From Brumimicrobium salinarum (lineage in GTDB: Bacteria > Bacteroidota > Bacteroidia > Flavobacteriales_D > Crocinitomicaceae), in assembly GCF_002844555.1 (NCBI RefSeq), contig NZ_PJNI01000014.1, positions 23,671 through 87,670 of the forward strand: DNA of 64,000 nt, written 5' to 3'. Of this stretch, positions 18,553 to 28,832 are shown piece by piece. The translations under genes were made by a program, and so were the position numbers. Positions within the stretch are counted from its first letter, which is position 1. Each line of letters begins with the position of its first letter. The notes below the pieces were generated by a model. It made no database searches. It saw only the letters and a program-made list of their open reading frames with translations, and had not been told where the DNA came from.

Positions 18553-19133
18553 TTGTTATTGCGTATTTTCTTTTTGTAAAACCAATGAAACAACAATGCA
18601 ATAGAACTTCCCCATATTGCACCTCCAATGATGTCTGAAGGATAATGAACACCTAAATACATCCTGCTGTATGAAACTAAAATAGCCCAAAATATAAGTA
18701 CAACTGAAATGTATTTGTATTTACTTTTTAGCTGTTGTATAAACATTACAGCAATCGCGAAAGAATTGGTTGCATGACCAGAGATAAAACCATATTGACC
18801 TCCTTTGTAAAATTCATTGGGTTTCATTTCATAAAATCGAAGTTGTTCTCCAAGCGTGAGGTGATGTGAAGGCCGATAACGCATAATAGTGTGTTTAAAT
18901 CCAAAGTTAGCAGTGAAGTCAGCAATACCAACCGCTGCTAATCCAAAAACAGTAAACCATATTGCGTGTTTTAAGGAATATTTTCTGTACACTAAAACAA
19001 AAAGAAGAAGATAGAATGGAAACCAAATAAACTTTCCGCTCACTAACCACATAAATTCATCCAAAAATGGAGTGTGTGCACCGTTAATAGCAAGTAAAAC
19101 TACTTGTTCTATTTCTTTAAGCCATTCAATCAT
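18549..19133 (-). CDS. PAP2 family phosphatase
   Basis: A 194-residue membrane protein with the three PAP2 motifs: [17 protein letters not shown] and [12 protein letters not shown], with five or six hydrophobic helices. Members dephosphorylate lipid phosphates such as undecaprenyl pyrophosphate, phosphatidate or phosphatidylglycerophosphate at the outer face of the inner membrane. The motif set is complete. The gene overlaps the end of obgE by 8 nt and is the last of the hpt-adk-obgE run. The acyltransferase that converges on it is also a lipid enzyme, but no shared pathway can be shown. Confidence 0.9.
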   Translation of the reverse strand: MIEWLKEIEQVVLLAINGAHTPFLDEFMWLVSGKFIWFPFYLLLFVLVYRKYSLKHAIWFTVFGLAAVGIADFTANFGFKHTIMRYRPSHHLTLGEQLRFYEMKPNEFYKGGQYGFISGHATNSFAIAVMFIQQLKSKYKYISVVLIFWAILVSYSRMYLGVHYPSDIIGGAIWGSSIALLFHWFYKKKIRNNN

Positions 19134-20127
19134 TTTGTCGTTTGTTCAATGTCTCCCAAATTAAATCTTTAAGCGCTGAGAGGTTCTTTTGTGTTACTGC
19201 CGAGATAAAAAGTGTTTTAATTTTTGGAAGATCTTTTGCTATTTCTTGTTCAAGCTCATCATCAAGCATATCTGATTTCGTAATTACTAAAATCCTTTCC
19301 TTGTCAAGCAATTCAGGATTGTAGAGATTAAGTTCGTTAATAAGAACTTCATATTCTTTTTTAATATCATCACTGTCAGCAGGAATCATGAATAAAAGCG
19401 TAGCATTTCTTTCGATATGTCTTAAAAACCTAAGACCTAATCCTTTTCCTTCATGTGCTCCCTCTATTATCCCTGGGATATCTGCCATGATAAATGAACG
19501 ATTATCTCTGTAGTTGACAATTCCTAAATTAGGTCTTAACGTTGTAAAGGCATAATTTGCAATTTCTGGTTTTGCAGCAGTTAAAACGGAAAGCAAAGTA
19601 CTTTTTCCAGCGTTTGGAAAACCAACTAGTCCAATATCTGCCAAAACTTTTAATTCAAGAATGGACCAACCTTCTGTAAAGTCTTCACCCGGTTGAGCAT
19701 AATCGGGTGATTGATTGGTAGAACTCTTAAAATGAGTGTTTCCTCTTCCTCCTTTACCACCTTTTCGCAATATTTTTTCTTCTCCATCTTTACTGATTTC
19801 GAATAAAATCTCATTGGTTTCTCCATCTCTTACGATGGTTCCGATTGGAACGTCAATATAAGCATCCTTACCTTCACCACCTGTTTTTTGCTGTCCTGAT
19901 CCGGCTTTACCATGTTCTGCTTTGATATGTTTATGAAACTTTAAGTGAAGCAGTGTCCACATTTGGCTGTTTCCTCTAACAATTACATGACCTCCACGTC
20001 CGCCATCACCTCCATCAGGTCCACCTTTTGGAATGTGTCTTTCTCTTCGCATGTGGCGAGAACCTTGCCCACCTTTGCCAGAGCGTGTATGGATTTTAAC
20101 GTAGTCAACAAAATTGTCTGAGGCCAT
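19126..20127 (-). CDS. obgE: GTPase Obg
   Basis: Obg is an essential GTPase tied to late 50S ribosome assembly and stress signalling. The 333-residue product has the glycine-rich Obg fold (about 1-158, with [18 protein letters not shown] and KGGKGGRGN) and a GTPase domain with Walker [10 protein letters not shown] near residue 168, DIPG, and the TKSD specificity motif, ending soon after the G domain as usual in Bacteroidota. It sits 10 nt downstream of adk. Confidence 0.97.
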   Translation of the reverse strand: MASDNFVDYVKIHTRSGKGGQGSRHMRRERHIPKGGPDGGDGGRGGHVIVRGNSQMWTLLHLKFHKHIKAEHGKAGSGQQKTGGEGKDAYIDVPIGTIVRDGETNEILFEISKDGEEKILRKGGKGGRGNTHFKSSTNQSPDYAQPGEDFTEGWSILELKVLADIGLVGFPNAGKSTLLSVLTAAKPEIANYAFTTLRPNLGIVNYRDNRSFIMADIPGIIEGAHEGKGLGLRFLRHIERNATLLFMIPADSDDIKKEYEVLINELNLYNPELLDKERILVITKSDMLDDELEQEIAKDLPKIKTLFISAVTQKNLSALKDLIWETLNKRQND

Positions 20128-20137
20128 AAATATATTT

Positions 20138-20716
20138 TTACGCAGTAAATTCTTGAATCGTTTTGATTATTTCGTTTGAAATATCTTCAATACTTCCCTT
20201 ACCATTAATCAAATGCAGTTTGTTTTGCTGTTTGTAGAATGCTTTTACTGGTGCAGTTTCATTGTTGTAAACAGCAATTCGTTGCGCAATAATAGTTGGG
20301 TCTGCATCGTCTGTTCTTCCTGAATTAATAGCTCTTTTGCGTAAACGTTCTTTGAGCTCTTCTTCTGGAACTTCAAGTGCAATCATTCCTGCAACTTTTG
20401 TTTCTTTTTCTGCAAGATAGTTGTTTAAAGCTTCTGCTTGTACTTTTGTTCGTGGAAATCCATCAAATATAAATCCCTTAGGATCTTTGTAACCGTCAAC
20501 TTCAGATTTGAGCATGTCGATAGTAACTTCATCTGGAACTAGCTGACCTTTATCAATGTAAGATTTAGCTAGTTGTCCTAACTCAGTTTCATTTTTTATA
20601 TTTGCGCGGAATATATCTCCAGTCGATAAATGGATGAGTCCAAATTCTTTTATGATATTTGAGGATTGTGTACCTTTTCCTGCCCCTGGAGGGCCAAATA
20701 ATACTAGATTTAACAT
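20138..20716 (-). CDS. adk: Adenylate kinase
   Basis: Adenylate kinase interconverts ATP plus AMP and two ADP. The 192-residue product shows GPPGAGKGT at residues 8-16, the AMP-binding HLSTGDIFR, the signature [10 protein letters not shown] and a short LID without zinc-binding cysteines, followed by [14 protein letters not shown]. This is the short form common in Bacteroidota. It lies between hpt (9 nt upstream) and obgE. Confidence 0.97.
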   Translation of the reverse strand: MLNLVLFGPPGAGKGTQSSNIIKEFGLIHLSTGDIFRANIKNETELGQLAKSYIDKGQLVPDEVTIDMLKSEVDGYKDPKGFIFDGFPRTKVQAEALNNYLAEKETKVAGMIALEVPEEELKERLRKRAINSGRTDDADPTIIAQRIAVYNNETAPVKAFYKQQNKLHLINGKGSIEDISNEIIKTIQEFTA

Positions 20717-20725
20717 ATTGTATTT

Positions 20726-21253
20726 TTATTCTATAATTTGATATATATCACGTGTATTTCTGCCTTCCTCAAGATAATCCAATCCATACCCAACAATAAA
20801 TTTGTTCGGAATTTCTAAACCAAAATATTTAGGAGGAATCTTTCCTTTAAAGGCAGTCGGTTTGTAGAGTAATGTGGCAACCTGCACTGATTTTGGCGCA
20901 TGGTGATCAATCATTGAATATATTTTACTCAACGTTAATCCAGAATCAACAATGTCCTCTACAATAACAACGTGTTTATCTTTAATATCTGTGGTTAATC
21001 CAATTAATTCATGGACTTTCCCTGTACTTGAAACACCTTTGTAAGATTGTACTTTTACGAAAGATATTTCGCAAGGAAGATCTACTTCCTTCATTAAGTC
21101 GCTGGCAAACATAAAGGAACCGTTAAGCACACCAACAAAAACAACCTCTTCATTTTTATAATCTGAATTGATTTTTCCTGCAACTTCTTTTATTGCGTCT
21201 TGTATTTCTTTTTCTGAAATGTAGAGTTCAAACGATTTGTCTTTAATTTGCAC
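20726..21253 (-). CDS. hpt: Hypoxanthine phosphoribosyltransferase
   Basis: A purine salvage enzyme of 175 residues that makes IMP or GMP from hypoxanthine or guanine and PRPP. The PRPP-binding loop VIVEDIVDSGLTL lies near residues 96-109; FVGVLNGSFMFASDL near residue 39 and the late NKFIVGYGLDYLEEGRN are also typical. It leads the hpt-adk-obgE-PAP2 run and is divergent from purK, so purine salvage and de novo synthesis share an intergenic region. Confidence 0.95.
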   Translation of the reverse strand: MQIKDKSFELYISEKEIQDAIKEVAGKINSDYKNEEVVFVGVLNGSFMFASDLMKEVDLPCEISFVKVQSYKGVSSTGKVHELIGLTTDIKDKHVVIVEDIVDSGLTLSKIYSMIDHHAPKSVQVATLLYKPTAFKGKIPPKYFGLEIPNKFIVGYGLDYLEEGRNTRDIYQIIE

Positions 21254-21276
21254 TGTAATATGAATTTAATTCGTTG

Positions 21277-21284
21277 CAAAGATA
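21277..21284 (-). promoter_or_regulatory. -7 box of the hpt promoter
   Basis: A perfect TATCTTTG on the minus strand about 24 nt upstream of the hpt start. No clear TTG lies at the expected distance, so the promoter call rests on the -7 box alone. Confidence 0.45.
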
Positions 21285-21331
21285 ATATTTTAAATGCATT
21301 TTTTTGTATGTAAACTTTTTTATGAATGTTA

Positions 21332-21362
21332 TTGTTTCCTGTTTAATGCTTCTTTATCTTCG
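21332..21362 (+). promoter_or_regulatory. Likely promoter of purK
   Basis: TTG at 21332-21334 is followed after 20 nt by TATCTTCG at 21355-21362, one mismatch from TAnnTTTG. The purK ATG is 25 nt further on. Confidence 0.45.
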
Positions 21363-21387
21363 CAATGATTTTCAATAAATAGAAAAC

Positions 21388-22542
21388 ATGAGAAATAAAT
21401 GGTATGGTGAAGGTTTTAAATTAGGTGTTTTGGGCGGAGGTCAGCTCGGAAGAATGCTTATTCAATCAGCAATAAATTATGATGTTCATGTATATGTAAT
21501 GGACGGAAACGAATCTGCGCCATGTTCTCGCTTTGCTTATGAATTCACAAAAGGTGATATACAATCTTATGATGATGTTCTTCAGTTTGGTGCCGATAAA
21601 GATGTACTCACTGTTGAAATTGAACATATTAACGTTGATGCTTTGGAAGCGTTAGAAAAACAAGGCGTTAAGGTTTATCCTCAACCTCATGTATTGCGAA
21701 TAATACAAGATAAAGGAAAACAAAAAATGTTTTATAAGAAACATAATATTCCAACAGCTTCGTTTGAATTAATTAATAATGCAAATGAATTATCTAATTA
21801 CGCAAATCAACTCCCACTGATTCAAAAAATGAGAACGGGTGGCTATGATGGAAAAGGTGTTCAAGTCCTTAATAGTTCAGATGATTTGGCTAAGTCCTTT
21901 GATGCCCCCTCATTATTAGAAACAAAAATTGATTTCAAAAAGGAGCTCTCTGTAATTGTGGCAAGAAATGAAAAGGGTGAAATTAAATCTTTCCCTGTTG
22001 TCGAATGTGAGTTTAATGAAAAGTTGAATTTAGTGGAGTTTTTATTTAGTCCTGCAAACATATCTATGGAGCTGGAGAATAAAGCGAAATTAATAGCAGA
22101 AGACGTTATTCAAAAACTTGAAATGACTGGCTTGTTGGCTGTGGAGTTGTTTTTGACTCAAGACAATCAACTTTTGGTTAATGAAGTCGCACCACGTACT
22201 CACAATAGTGGACATCACACCATTGAATGTAATAAAACCTCTCAATTTGAACAGCACCTTAGAGCTATCATTGGATTGCCATTAGGAAGCACGGCTTTTG
22301 AGATCCCTGGAGTTATGGTAAATTTATTAGGAGAGCAAGGCTTTAATGGGTCAGCCTACTATCAAGGACTCGAACAAGTAATTGAGGAAGAAGGTGTGTA
22401 TGTTCACCTGTATGGGAAAGAGCAAACCAAACCATATCGTAAAATGGGACACGTAACAGTTACCAATCAAGAGCTAGAGGCAGCTAAAGCAAAAGCTAGG
22501 AGATTGCAGGATGTTATAAAAGTAATTTCTAGTCAAGAATAG
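21388..22542 (+). CDS. purK: N5-carboxyaminoimidazole ribonucleotide synthase
   Basis: PurK makes N5-CAIR from AIR, ATP and bicarbonate in de novo purine synthesis. The 384-residue ATP-grasp protein opens with KLGVLGGGQLGRMLIQSA, has the ATP-grasp blocks RTGGYDGKGVQ and VNEVAPRTHNSGHHTIE, and ends with the small C-terminal domain (HLYGKEQTKPYRKMGHVT). The start ATG 21388 adds eight residues before the first strand, which is normal. It is divergent from hpt; purE is not in the window. Confidence 0.96.
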   Translation: MRNKWYGEGFKLGVLGGGQLGRMLIQSAINYDVHVYVMDGNESAPCSRFAYEFTKGDIQSYDDVLQFGADKDVLTVEIEHINVDALEALEKQGVKVYPQPHVLRIIQDKGKQKMFYKKHNIPTASFELINNANELSNYANQLPLIQKMRTGGYDGKGVQVLNSSDDLAKSFDAPSLLETKIDFKKELSVIVARNEKGEIKSFPVVECEFNEKLNLVEFLFSPANISMELENKAKLIAEDVIQKLEMTGLLAVELFLTQDNQLLVNEVAPRTHNSGHHTIECNKTSQFEQHLRAIIGLPLGSTAFEIPGVMVNLLGEQGFNGSAYYQGLEQVIEEEGVYVHLYGKEQTKPYRKMGHVTVTNQELEAAKAKARRLQDVIKVISSQE

Positions 22543-22601
22543 TGATAACTTCCATTAAAAATTCATATTTTTTTGTAGATTTATAATCTGTCTGTACTAA
22601 T

Positions 22602-25600
22602 ATGAAGCGATACAAGGTTATTTCTCTATTTGTTTTTTTTCTAATTTCAGTTTACTCTGTTGTTGGACAGATGTATACGTTCAGACATTATGGGCACAAA
22701 GATGGTCTAATTCTTTCGTCATTGTTAACAGCAGTCGAGGCTCCAAATGGGTTTATCTGGTTAGGAACCGATGGAGGTGGGATTGTAAAATTTGATGGTA
22801 AGAATTTTAAATACTTAAATCAACAACAGGGGCGAACTAATCGGCATGTTAGTAACATTTGCGTTGATAATAAACAACTATACTTCTCAACTATGTATAG
22901 GGGAGTATTTAAGTATCAGAATGATTCCATCTCAAAGGTAGATTATGTTCAACAATTTGGCAGGAATTTATTTTTCTCCAAAAAAAACAACACTTCTTTA
23001 GTTCTTCAGGATAGTGGTCTTAAGATATACAAGGACAGTTTACTCGTTGAAGAAAAGCTCTCCTACCCTTACAATAAAAAAACAAACTTTTATGGGAAAT
23101 TCAGCTTCTTGGATAACTTCTTTGTTTTTAGTTCTAAAGGGAATTACATTGTTCAAGATCAAAAAATTACTAATATCTATGAATGGATTTTAACAGATGA
23201 GACGGTAACTTCAGATTTAGTAGCCGCATTTAAAAAAGGAGATAGCCTCGTTTTTATTGATAAATACTTAAGAAATGAAATTACTGTTTTATTAGAAGGT
23301 AGTAATCCACAGTTCTTCATTAAAAATAAAATCCAAGATTCTATTCTTAACTCCAATGAACATGTTGTAAGATGGGATAAGCGCGGTGATATGATGGTTT
23401 TTATAACCAGCCAAGGTAGAATAGTGAAAAGAGATCTTAAAAATCATGAATATACGCATATTCAACATAATTCTGATGAAGAGATAAGAAAGCCAACAGA
23501 TATTTTAATTGATAAGAATCATGATATTTGGATAACGACTTTAATGAATGGTTTGTTCAGGATATCTTTAGAGCCCTTTACCATAATAAGAAATAATCCT
23601 GTCTTTCAAAATCCACTCATAATTTTTATAGGAGGAGTGGAGAACCGATTTGCCGCCATTTCAATATCAGGAGAAGGAACATACGTTACTGATGAAAGCC
23701 AAAAGGTTGATTTTAATTTAAATCCAGATATATATTGTGATTCTTACACATTTCATAATGATGAAACTTTGTTTGGTACAAACAAAGGGATTTATAAGTT
23801 GGAAAATAAAAAATTAAAACTTCATGGTGCTTTTCAGCATTTAGAAAATGAAAGAGTTACTTTGATTCATTCTATGCACGGTGAATTGTGGTATGCTATC
23901 GCGAGTAAAGGATTGTTTAAGAAAAATGATAAGACTGGAGAAGTTGAACATTTTAACAAGGCACCAGCTTATTTTTATAATATTCTAGTAAGTCCTGATT
24001 CGACTGCCTTGTTTTTTGGGACAAATAACGGTGTTTATAAATATAGTTACTCGGACGGTAGTATAAAAAGACTTAAAAGCAGCGTTAATGGGTTTGATTT
24101 AGGCTCTTATGTTGGTAACTCGACAATTGATGCCTATGGAACGATGTGGTTTAGTTTTGATAATGGGTTGTTTGGATTGACTAAAGCTGGAGATAAAGTT
24201 GCAATAACAGAGGAGATTTATTTGCCTTCTTTGTTAATCTACACCCTTAACTCAGACGCTTTTGGGAATTTGTTGGTTGGAACAAATAAAGGAGTGACTA
24301 ACATTGAAGTAGATGAGAATGGAAGAGCTATTTCAAGTAATACTTACGACAAAAACAATGGTTTTTATGGTTATGAAACACACATGAGATCCGCTCATAA
24401 AACAGAAGATGGAACCATTTATTTGGGAACATTGGAAGGGTTAATAATGGTTAAACCTAAGTTTTTAAAAAAGAAAAATACGCCCAACAAGCCAGTAATC
24501 AACTCTTTTAAAAATAAAAACGTAGATAATTTGTTAAACACTGGAAAGCCAATAGTGCTTGACTCTGAAGATAATCTTTTATTGTTAGAGTTTTCGAGTG
24601 TTAATAGTAAGTCAAGTTTTGTTTCTTATAGTTATAGGCTAAAAGGCTTTCAAGAGAACTGGTCAAAGTGGTCTAAAGAAACAACGGCTTATTATAATGA
24701 TTTACCCAGTGGAAAATACGAGTTTTTAGTTAGAGCATCTATAGATGGAGAAGGAGTTAGTGATACAACTGTTTTGCCATTTAAAATAGTAATTCCGTTT
24801 TATAAAAATAAATGGTTTATAATCAGTGTGATAGTCTTGCTCATCATCATAGGTATTGTTATTCTAGAACTAACAAGTAGCTTTAATAAAAACAATATTA
24901 TTTTATCTCGAGATGTTGGTGCCGATAAGAAGACATCTTTAAATATGTTACTTGTAGGAGGATTGGTTAATCCAGCGGTACATTTATTTGCTCCAAGAAT
25001 CGATGAGAGTATTGCATTCCATGATATTGGAGCTTTGATTTCAGGGGCTCTTTTATTGATTTTGTTTTGGATGGTGCTCACAACTGAGTTTGCCAAAAAA
25101 CGAGCGAGTAACTTCTTGGTTACAGGATTTTTAATTTTACTTGCATATAATTTACTGTACATCTATCTTTCAGGAATTCATCCATTTTATATTATTGTTC
25201 TTTTACTGGTGTTCTTTGTCACACCTTTTGTTTTTAAAAGATTGCGCTCTGTTGTCGTATTGAGCCTATTATTAGGTGCGTTAAGTGTACTCATTATCTT
25301 CTTTGTTAAAGAACCTGTTTTTAATCAATATTTATTTGTTATGGCTATTGGTGTGATTGGTTTTCTAGCCATTTTTATGAGTTACATAAGAAATAATTCT
25401 TTTGAACATTTAATATTTACATCCGGCGTTGTCAATAATGGTAACGCTCTAGTAGTTGCTTTTAACACAAAGGGTAAAATTTCTTTTGCTAGTGAAAACA
25501 TTGAACGTATTCTTGGATTATCTAAAGAATTGAAAGGTAAAGACATTTCTTACTTAAATCAGTTTTTACCGCATGATAATAAAGACAGGAGGTTTAGTAA

Positions 25601-26921
25601 TATCGATCTAATTTCCCAATTTCAAGAAGGAGCTATATTCGTTACTCCTTTAATGACCTTTAATAATGAAGTAGTCTATTATCAATGGTCATGTAAAGAA
25701 TTTTCGAAAGAAGTAAGGGTGATTCTTGGTCAGGATGTTACAGAAAAGATAAATCTTGAAAATTATTACGAACTTATTGTAAGAAATGCAGATGACTTAA
25801 TCTTTCAAACTGATACGAATGGAAACTTTACTTTTGTGAACGATAAATGTGAATTCATTTTTGGGTTTAGCAAAGAAGAGTTGTTGCAAACATCTATTTA
25901 TAGTTTTATAGATATTAATTATCAAGAAAAAGTACGTAAGTTTTTCTCAAATTGCCTAATTGATAGAAATAAAGGTGTTTATATTGAATTCCCCATTAAA
26001 TCTGCTGATAATTCAGAGCGTTGGCTTGGTCTAAACTTGACAGCGATGGAAAAACCAGCAGCGGAGAATCTAATTATAGGGTTTCTTGGTTTAGCAAGAG
26101 ATGTTACTGAAACACTTCGATCAAATAGGATTATAAAAGAACAAAATAAAGATATTACAGCGTCAATCAACTATGCGAGAAGAATTCAGTTCAATATGTT
26201 GCCACGTTCAACAGAATTCGATGATATTTTCGAAGAGAACTTTATCTTATATAAACCAAAAGATATCGTTTCAGGTGATTTTTACTGGTTAAACAATGTG
26301 AAAGATAAAACGATCCTTATTGTATCAGACTCAACAGGCCACGGAGTACCAGGTTCATTTATGACTTTACTCGGAATAAATATTTTAAATCAAATAATTC
26401 TTGAAGAAGAAATTACAGATCCTGGTGAAATTTTAAATCGTTTGGATAAATACCTGATGTATGTATTGCCTCGCGATGGACAAAATAAGATACAAGACGG
26501 TATGGAAACTGTTGTTTGTGTTTTTGATAATAATTCTGACCAGATGGAATATGCTTTTGCTGGCGGACGATTCGTGATAACTGATGAACAAAACGATAAA
26601 CTGAAAGTAGTTAAGGGCCAAATGAAACATATAGGCGACGAGGCTGTGGAGGATAAGTTTACATATACCACCCATAATATGACCCTAACAAAAATGCAAA
26701 CGCTTTATATTTTTACGGATGGGTATCCAGATCAGTTTGGTGGTGAAAAGAATAAAAAATTAACTATTAAGAAATTCCTAGCCCTGATTGATGCTATATC
26801 ACCACAGTATTTAGCAGAGCAAAATAAAATTCTTCAAGAACACCTTGGTGAGTGGATGGGTGATATTCCTCAAACAGACGACATCACTGTGGTGGCTGTT
26901 CGAGGATTAATTGACAAATAA
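22602..26921 (+). CDS. Hybrid sensor: beta-propeller, Y_Y_Y domain, membrane bundle, two PAS domains and SpoIIE phosphatase
   Basis: A 1439-residue signalling protein. Domains in order: signal peptide (ends VVGQ near residue 23), two-component-regulator propeller repeats (about 30-625, for example GFIWLGTDGGGIVKFDG), a Y_Y_Y domain (about 655-725, YSYRLKGFQENWSKW), a membrane helix near 738-756, a second hydrophobic region of about six helices (about 795-920), two PAS domains (about 940-1045 and 1055-1175; HADD-like NADDLIFQTD and FVNDKCEFIFGF) and a SpoIIE/PP2C domain (about 1195-1437). The phosphatase motifs are intact: SGDFYWL, DSTGHGVPGSFM, TDGYPDQFGG and TDDITVVA. The propeller/Y_Y_Y part is usually joined to histidine kinases, so a phosphatase output with an extra membrane bundle is unusual. 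The gene has no obvious operon partner. Confidence 0.92.
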   Translation: MKRYKVISLFVFFLISVYSVVGQMYTFRHYGHKDGLILSSLLTAVEAPNGFIWLGTDGGGIVKFDGKNFKYLNQQQGRTNRHVSNICVDNKQLYFSTMYRGVFKYQNDSISKVDYVQQFGRNLFFSKKNNTSLVLQDSGLKIYKDSLLVEEKLSYPYNKKTNFYGKFSFLDNFFVFSSKGNYIVQDQKITNIYEWILTDETVTSDLVAAFKKGDSLVFIDKYLRNEITVLLEGSNPQFFIKNKIQDSILNSNEHVVRWDKRGDMMVFITSQGRIVKRDLKNHEYTHIQHNSDEEIRKPTDILIDKNHDIWITTLMNGLFRISLEPFTIIRNNPVFQNPLIIFIGGVENRFAAISISGEGTYVTDESQKVDFNLNPDIYCDSYTFHNDETLFGTNKGIYKLENKKLKLHGAFQHLENERVTLIHSMHGELWYAIASKGLFKKNDKTGEVEHFNKAPAYFYNILVSPDSTALFFGTNNGVYKYSYSDGSIKRLKSSVNGFDLGSYVGNSTIDAYGTMWFSFDNGLFGLTKAGDKVAITEEIYLPSLLIYTLNSDAFGNLLVGTNKGVTNIEVDENGRAISSNTYDKNNGFYGYETHMRSAHKTEDGTIYLGTLEGLIMVKPKFLKKKNTPNKPVINSFKNKNVDNLLNTGKPIVLDSEDNLLLLEFSSVNSKSSFVSYSYRLKGFQENWSKWSKETTAYYNDLPSGKYEFLVRASIDGEGVSDTTVLPFKIVIPFYKNKWFIISVIVLLIIIGIVILELTSSFNKNNIILSRDVGADKKTSLNMLLVGGLVNPAVHLFAPRIDESIAFHDIGALISGALLLILFWMVLTTEFAKKRASNFLVTGFLILLAYNLLYIYLSGIHPFYIIVLLLVFFVTPFVFKRLRSVVVLSLLLGALSVLIIFFVKEPVFNQYLFVMAIGVIGFLAIFMSYIRNNSFEHLIFTSGVVNNGNALVVAFNTKGKISFASENIERILGLSKELKGKDISYLNQFLPHDNKDRRFSNIDLISQFQEGAIFVTPLMTFNNEVVYYQWSCKEFSKEVRVILGQDVTEKINLENYYELIVRNADDLIFQTDTNGNFTFVNDKCEFIFGFSKEELLQTSIYSFIDINYQEKVRKFFSNCLIDRNKGVYIEFPIKSADNSERWLGLNLTAMEKPAAENLIIGFLGLARDVTETLRSNRIIKEQNKDITASINYARRIQFNMLPRSTEFDDIFEENFILYKPKDIVSGDFYWLNNVKDKTILIVSDSTGHGVPGSFMTLLGINILNQIILEEEITDPGEILNRLDKYLMYVLPRDGQNKIQDGMETVVCVFDNNSDQMEYAFAGGRFVITDEQNDKLKVVKGQMKHIGDEAVEDKFTYTTHNMTLTKMQTLYIFTDGYPDQFGGEKNKKLTIKKFLALIDAISPQYLAEQNKILQEHLGEWMGDIPQTDDITVVAVRGLIDK

Positions 26922-27011
26922 AAGAGCTCATAAACATCATTTTTTTAGATCGAAATTTGTAAATAATTGAATATTTTTCTTATCTTTAATTGTAAATTAA
27001 CCATCTAAATC

Positions 27012-28292
27012 ATGCAAGAAGAGTATTTACATTACGTATGGCGTATGAAACGTCTTGACTTTAATAAACTTTATTTATCCAATTCTTCTCATTCCAAAGT
27101 TCATGTAAAAGAAATAGGTTGGTATAATCTAGATGCAGGTCCAGATTTTTTTAATGGAACGGTGGATATTGATGGGATTTTGTGGTCAGGAAATATTGAA
27201 ATGCATATTAACTCATCAGATTGGTATGCGCATAAACATCACCTAGATCCAGCTTATGATAACGTAGTTTTGCATGTTGTGTATAACCATGATCAGGAAG
27301 TTTATGTAGATGATAGAGCTTTGCCCACCATAGAGTTAAAACATTTAATTGATGAGCAACACCTTTCACTTTATGAATCTATAGCTAAGGCTGACTTTCG
27401 TGTTCCTTGTTATGCGCATGTTCCAAAGTTAAAGTTTTCTTTACTTCAGCAAATTAATGTTTCTTTTGTTCATCGTATTGAGCGTAAGGGTTTAGCATTA
27501 CTTCAAGATGTTAGTGAAGTAAGTAAAAATAAAGGGGGTTTGTTTATGGCTGCATTATTTAAGGCTGTGGGAGGAAGAACGAACAAGCTTCCAATGTTGG
27601 AACTCGCTCAACTGATTCCGTTGAATGTCTTCTACAAAGAAAAATGGGACCTCACACGGTTAGAAGCACTTTTGTATGGTTGTGCCGGAATGTTAAATGA
27701 TGATATTAAAGATCCTTATTATTTAGAGCTTGTTCAGCAGTGGAATTTAATCAAAAACAAACATCAACTACAAGAAATGAGAAAGACAGCTTGGAAATAT
27801 AGTGGAATGCGGCCACCAAGTTTCCCGACTTTTTTAATTGCTCAACTTGCAGCAATATTTTACCAACTTGATTATTCAGATTTAAACCTATCAAGTTCAG
27901 AACAAATAATTAGCAAGATATCGAATATGGATTCGGGATGTATTAATAGTTATTGGAAGAACCATTATGTTTTTGGTAAAATTTCTAGGTCTATTAGGGC
28001 ATTAAAGTTTTCGCCTATTTTAAAAAACAATCTTATAATCAATGGAATTGTTCCGTATTTGCTTGCACTTAAACATCATGAAAGTGTTTTTTCGTATTCA
28101 GATACTGCAATAGCTTTATTAGAATCTTACCCTGCAGAGCAAAATAAAGTTACTAAATATTGGGGGAAGTTAGGTTTTTTGGCTCAAAATGCCTTAGAAA
28201 GTCAAGGATTATTGGAATTAAATAATGAATTTTGTAAATTTAACAAATGTCTCTCATGTAAGGTTGGTTGTGAAATTTTAGAAGGTAAATAA
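27012..28292 (+). CDS. DUF2851 family protein
   Basis: A 426-residue protein that I recognise as DUF2851, common in Bacteroidota and without assigned function. The conserved N-terminal part reads GWYNLDAGPDFFNGTVDIDG and GNIEMHINSSDWYAHKHHLD, with DNVVLHVVYNHD after it; the C terminus carries a Cys cluster (CKFNKCLSCKVGCEIL) that could bind a metal. The first half has the Asp/Glu/His spacing of a nuclease-like fold, but this is only an impression. The stop overlaps the start of the PspC gene by one base (TAATG), so the two are co-translated. Confidence 0.87.
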   Translation: MQEEYLHYVWRMKRLDFNKLYLSNSSHSKVHVKEIGWYNLDAGPDFFNGTVDIDGILWSGNIEMHINSSDWYAHKHHLDPAYDNVVLHVVYNHDQEVYVDDRALPTIELKHLIDEQHLSLYESIAKADFRVPCYAHVPKLKFSLLQQINVSFVHRIERKGLALLQDVSEVSKNKGGLFMAALFKAVGGRTNKLPMLELAQLIPLNVFYKEKWDLTRLEALLYGCAGMLNDDIKDPYYLELVQQWNLIKNKHQLQEMRKTAWKYSGMRPPSFPTFLIAQLAAIFYQLDYSDLNLSSSEQIISKISNMDSGCINSYWKNHYVFGKISRSIRALKFSPILKNNLIINGIVPYLLALKHHESVFSYSDTAIALLESYPAEQNKVTKYWGKLGFLAQNALESQGLLELNNEFCKFNKCLSCKVGCEILEGK

Positions 28293-28528
28293 TGAAAAAA
28301 CTCATACAAAAAATTGTGTTCTTCTTCGAGATGCGTTCCTTTGGAGTAAGTGAATGGTGGGCAAAGAAGTTAGGTGTAAGGACTGCACGAGTAAGGTTGT
28401 TTTTTATTTACAGTTCATTCATAGCCTTGGGTTCACCATTGATTTTATATATTTTAATGGGTTTAACACTTGAATATAAGCACGTGTTTAAATTAAAGAA
28501 AAGACGAAAATCAATTTGGGAGCTTTAG
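28292..28528 (+). CDS. PspC-like small membrane protein
   Basis: A 78-residue protein with a basic N terminus, an amphipathic segment (FGVSEWWAKKLGVRTARVRLFFIYSSF), one long hydrophobic helix (ALGSPLILYILMGLTL) and a basic tail. This is the PspC layout; in other bacteria PspC takes part in envelope-stress responses. It is coupled to the DUF2851 gene by the TAATG overlap. Confidence 0.75.
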   Translation: MKKLIQKIVFFFEMRSFGVSEWWAKKLGVRTARVRLFFIYSSFIALGSPLILYILMGLTLEYKHVFKLKKRRKSIWEL

Positions 28529-28832
28529 TTTTTATAAAGAAACTTTGTTAAACTTGATTTGATTACAATTCACGCTACTCAAAATGCATGAATTTAATAA
28601 AAATATACTTTAAATATTGTATGTGATTTTTCTTTATGTTTAAGTGGTTTCTTTTATCTCGCACCAAACTGTTTTATTTTATATACCCTTTGGTTATGAG
28701 TTGTTTTGCATTACTAGACATAAAACTTTTAGTACATTCACAACAAGAATCACATAAAATTTATATTTTAGCAAAACTAGAAAACTAGAATTAACGCAAA
28801 AACGTTAATGTTTAAGCACCAAACAAATATTT
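28529..28832. other. Intergenic region before the symporter
   Basis: A 304-nt AT-rich gap. I see no coding frame, no strong hairpin terminator and no clean promoter. TTG at 28618 with TATGTTTA after 15 nt is the best but weak candidate. A short direct repeat (AAAACTAGAAAACTAGAA) lies near 28775-28795. Confidence 0.5.
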
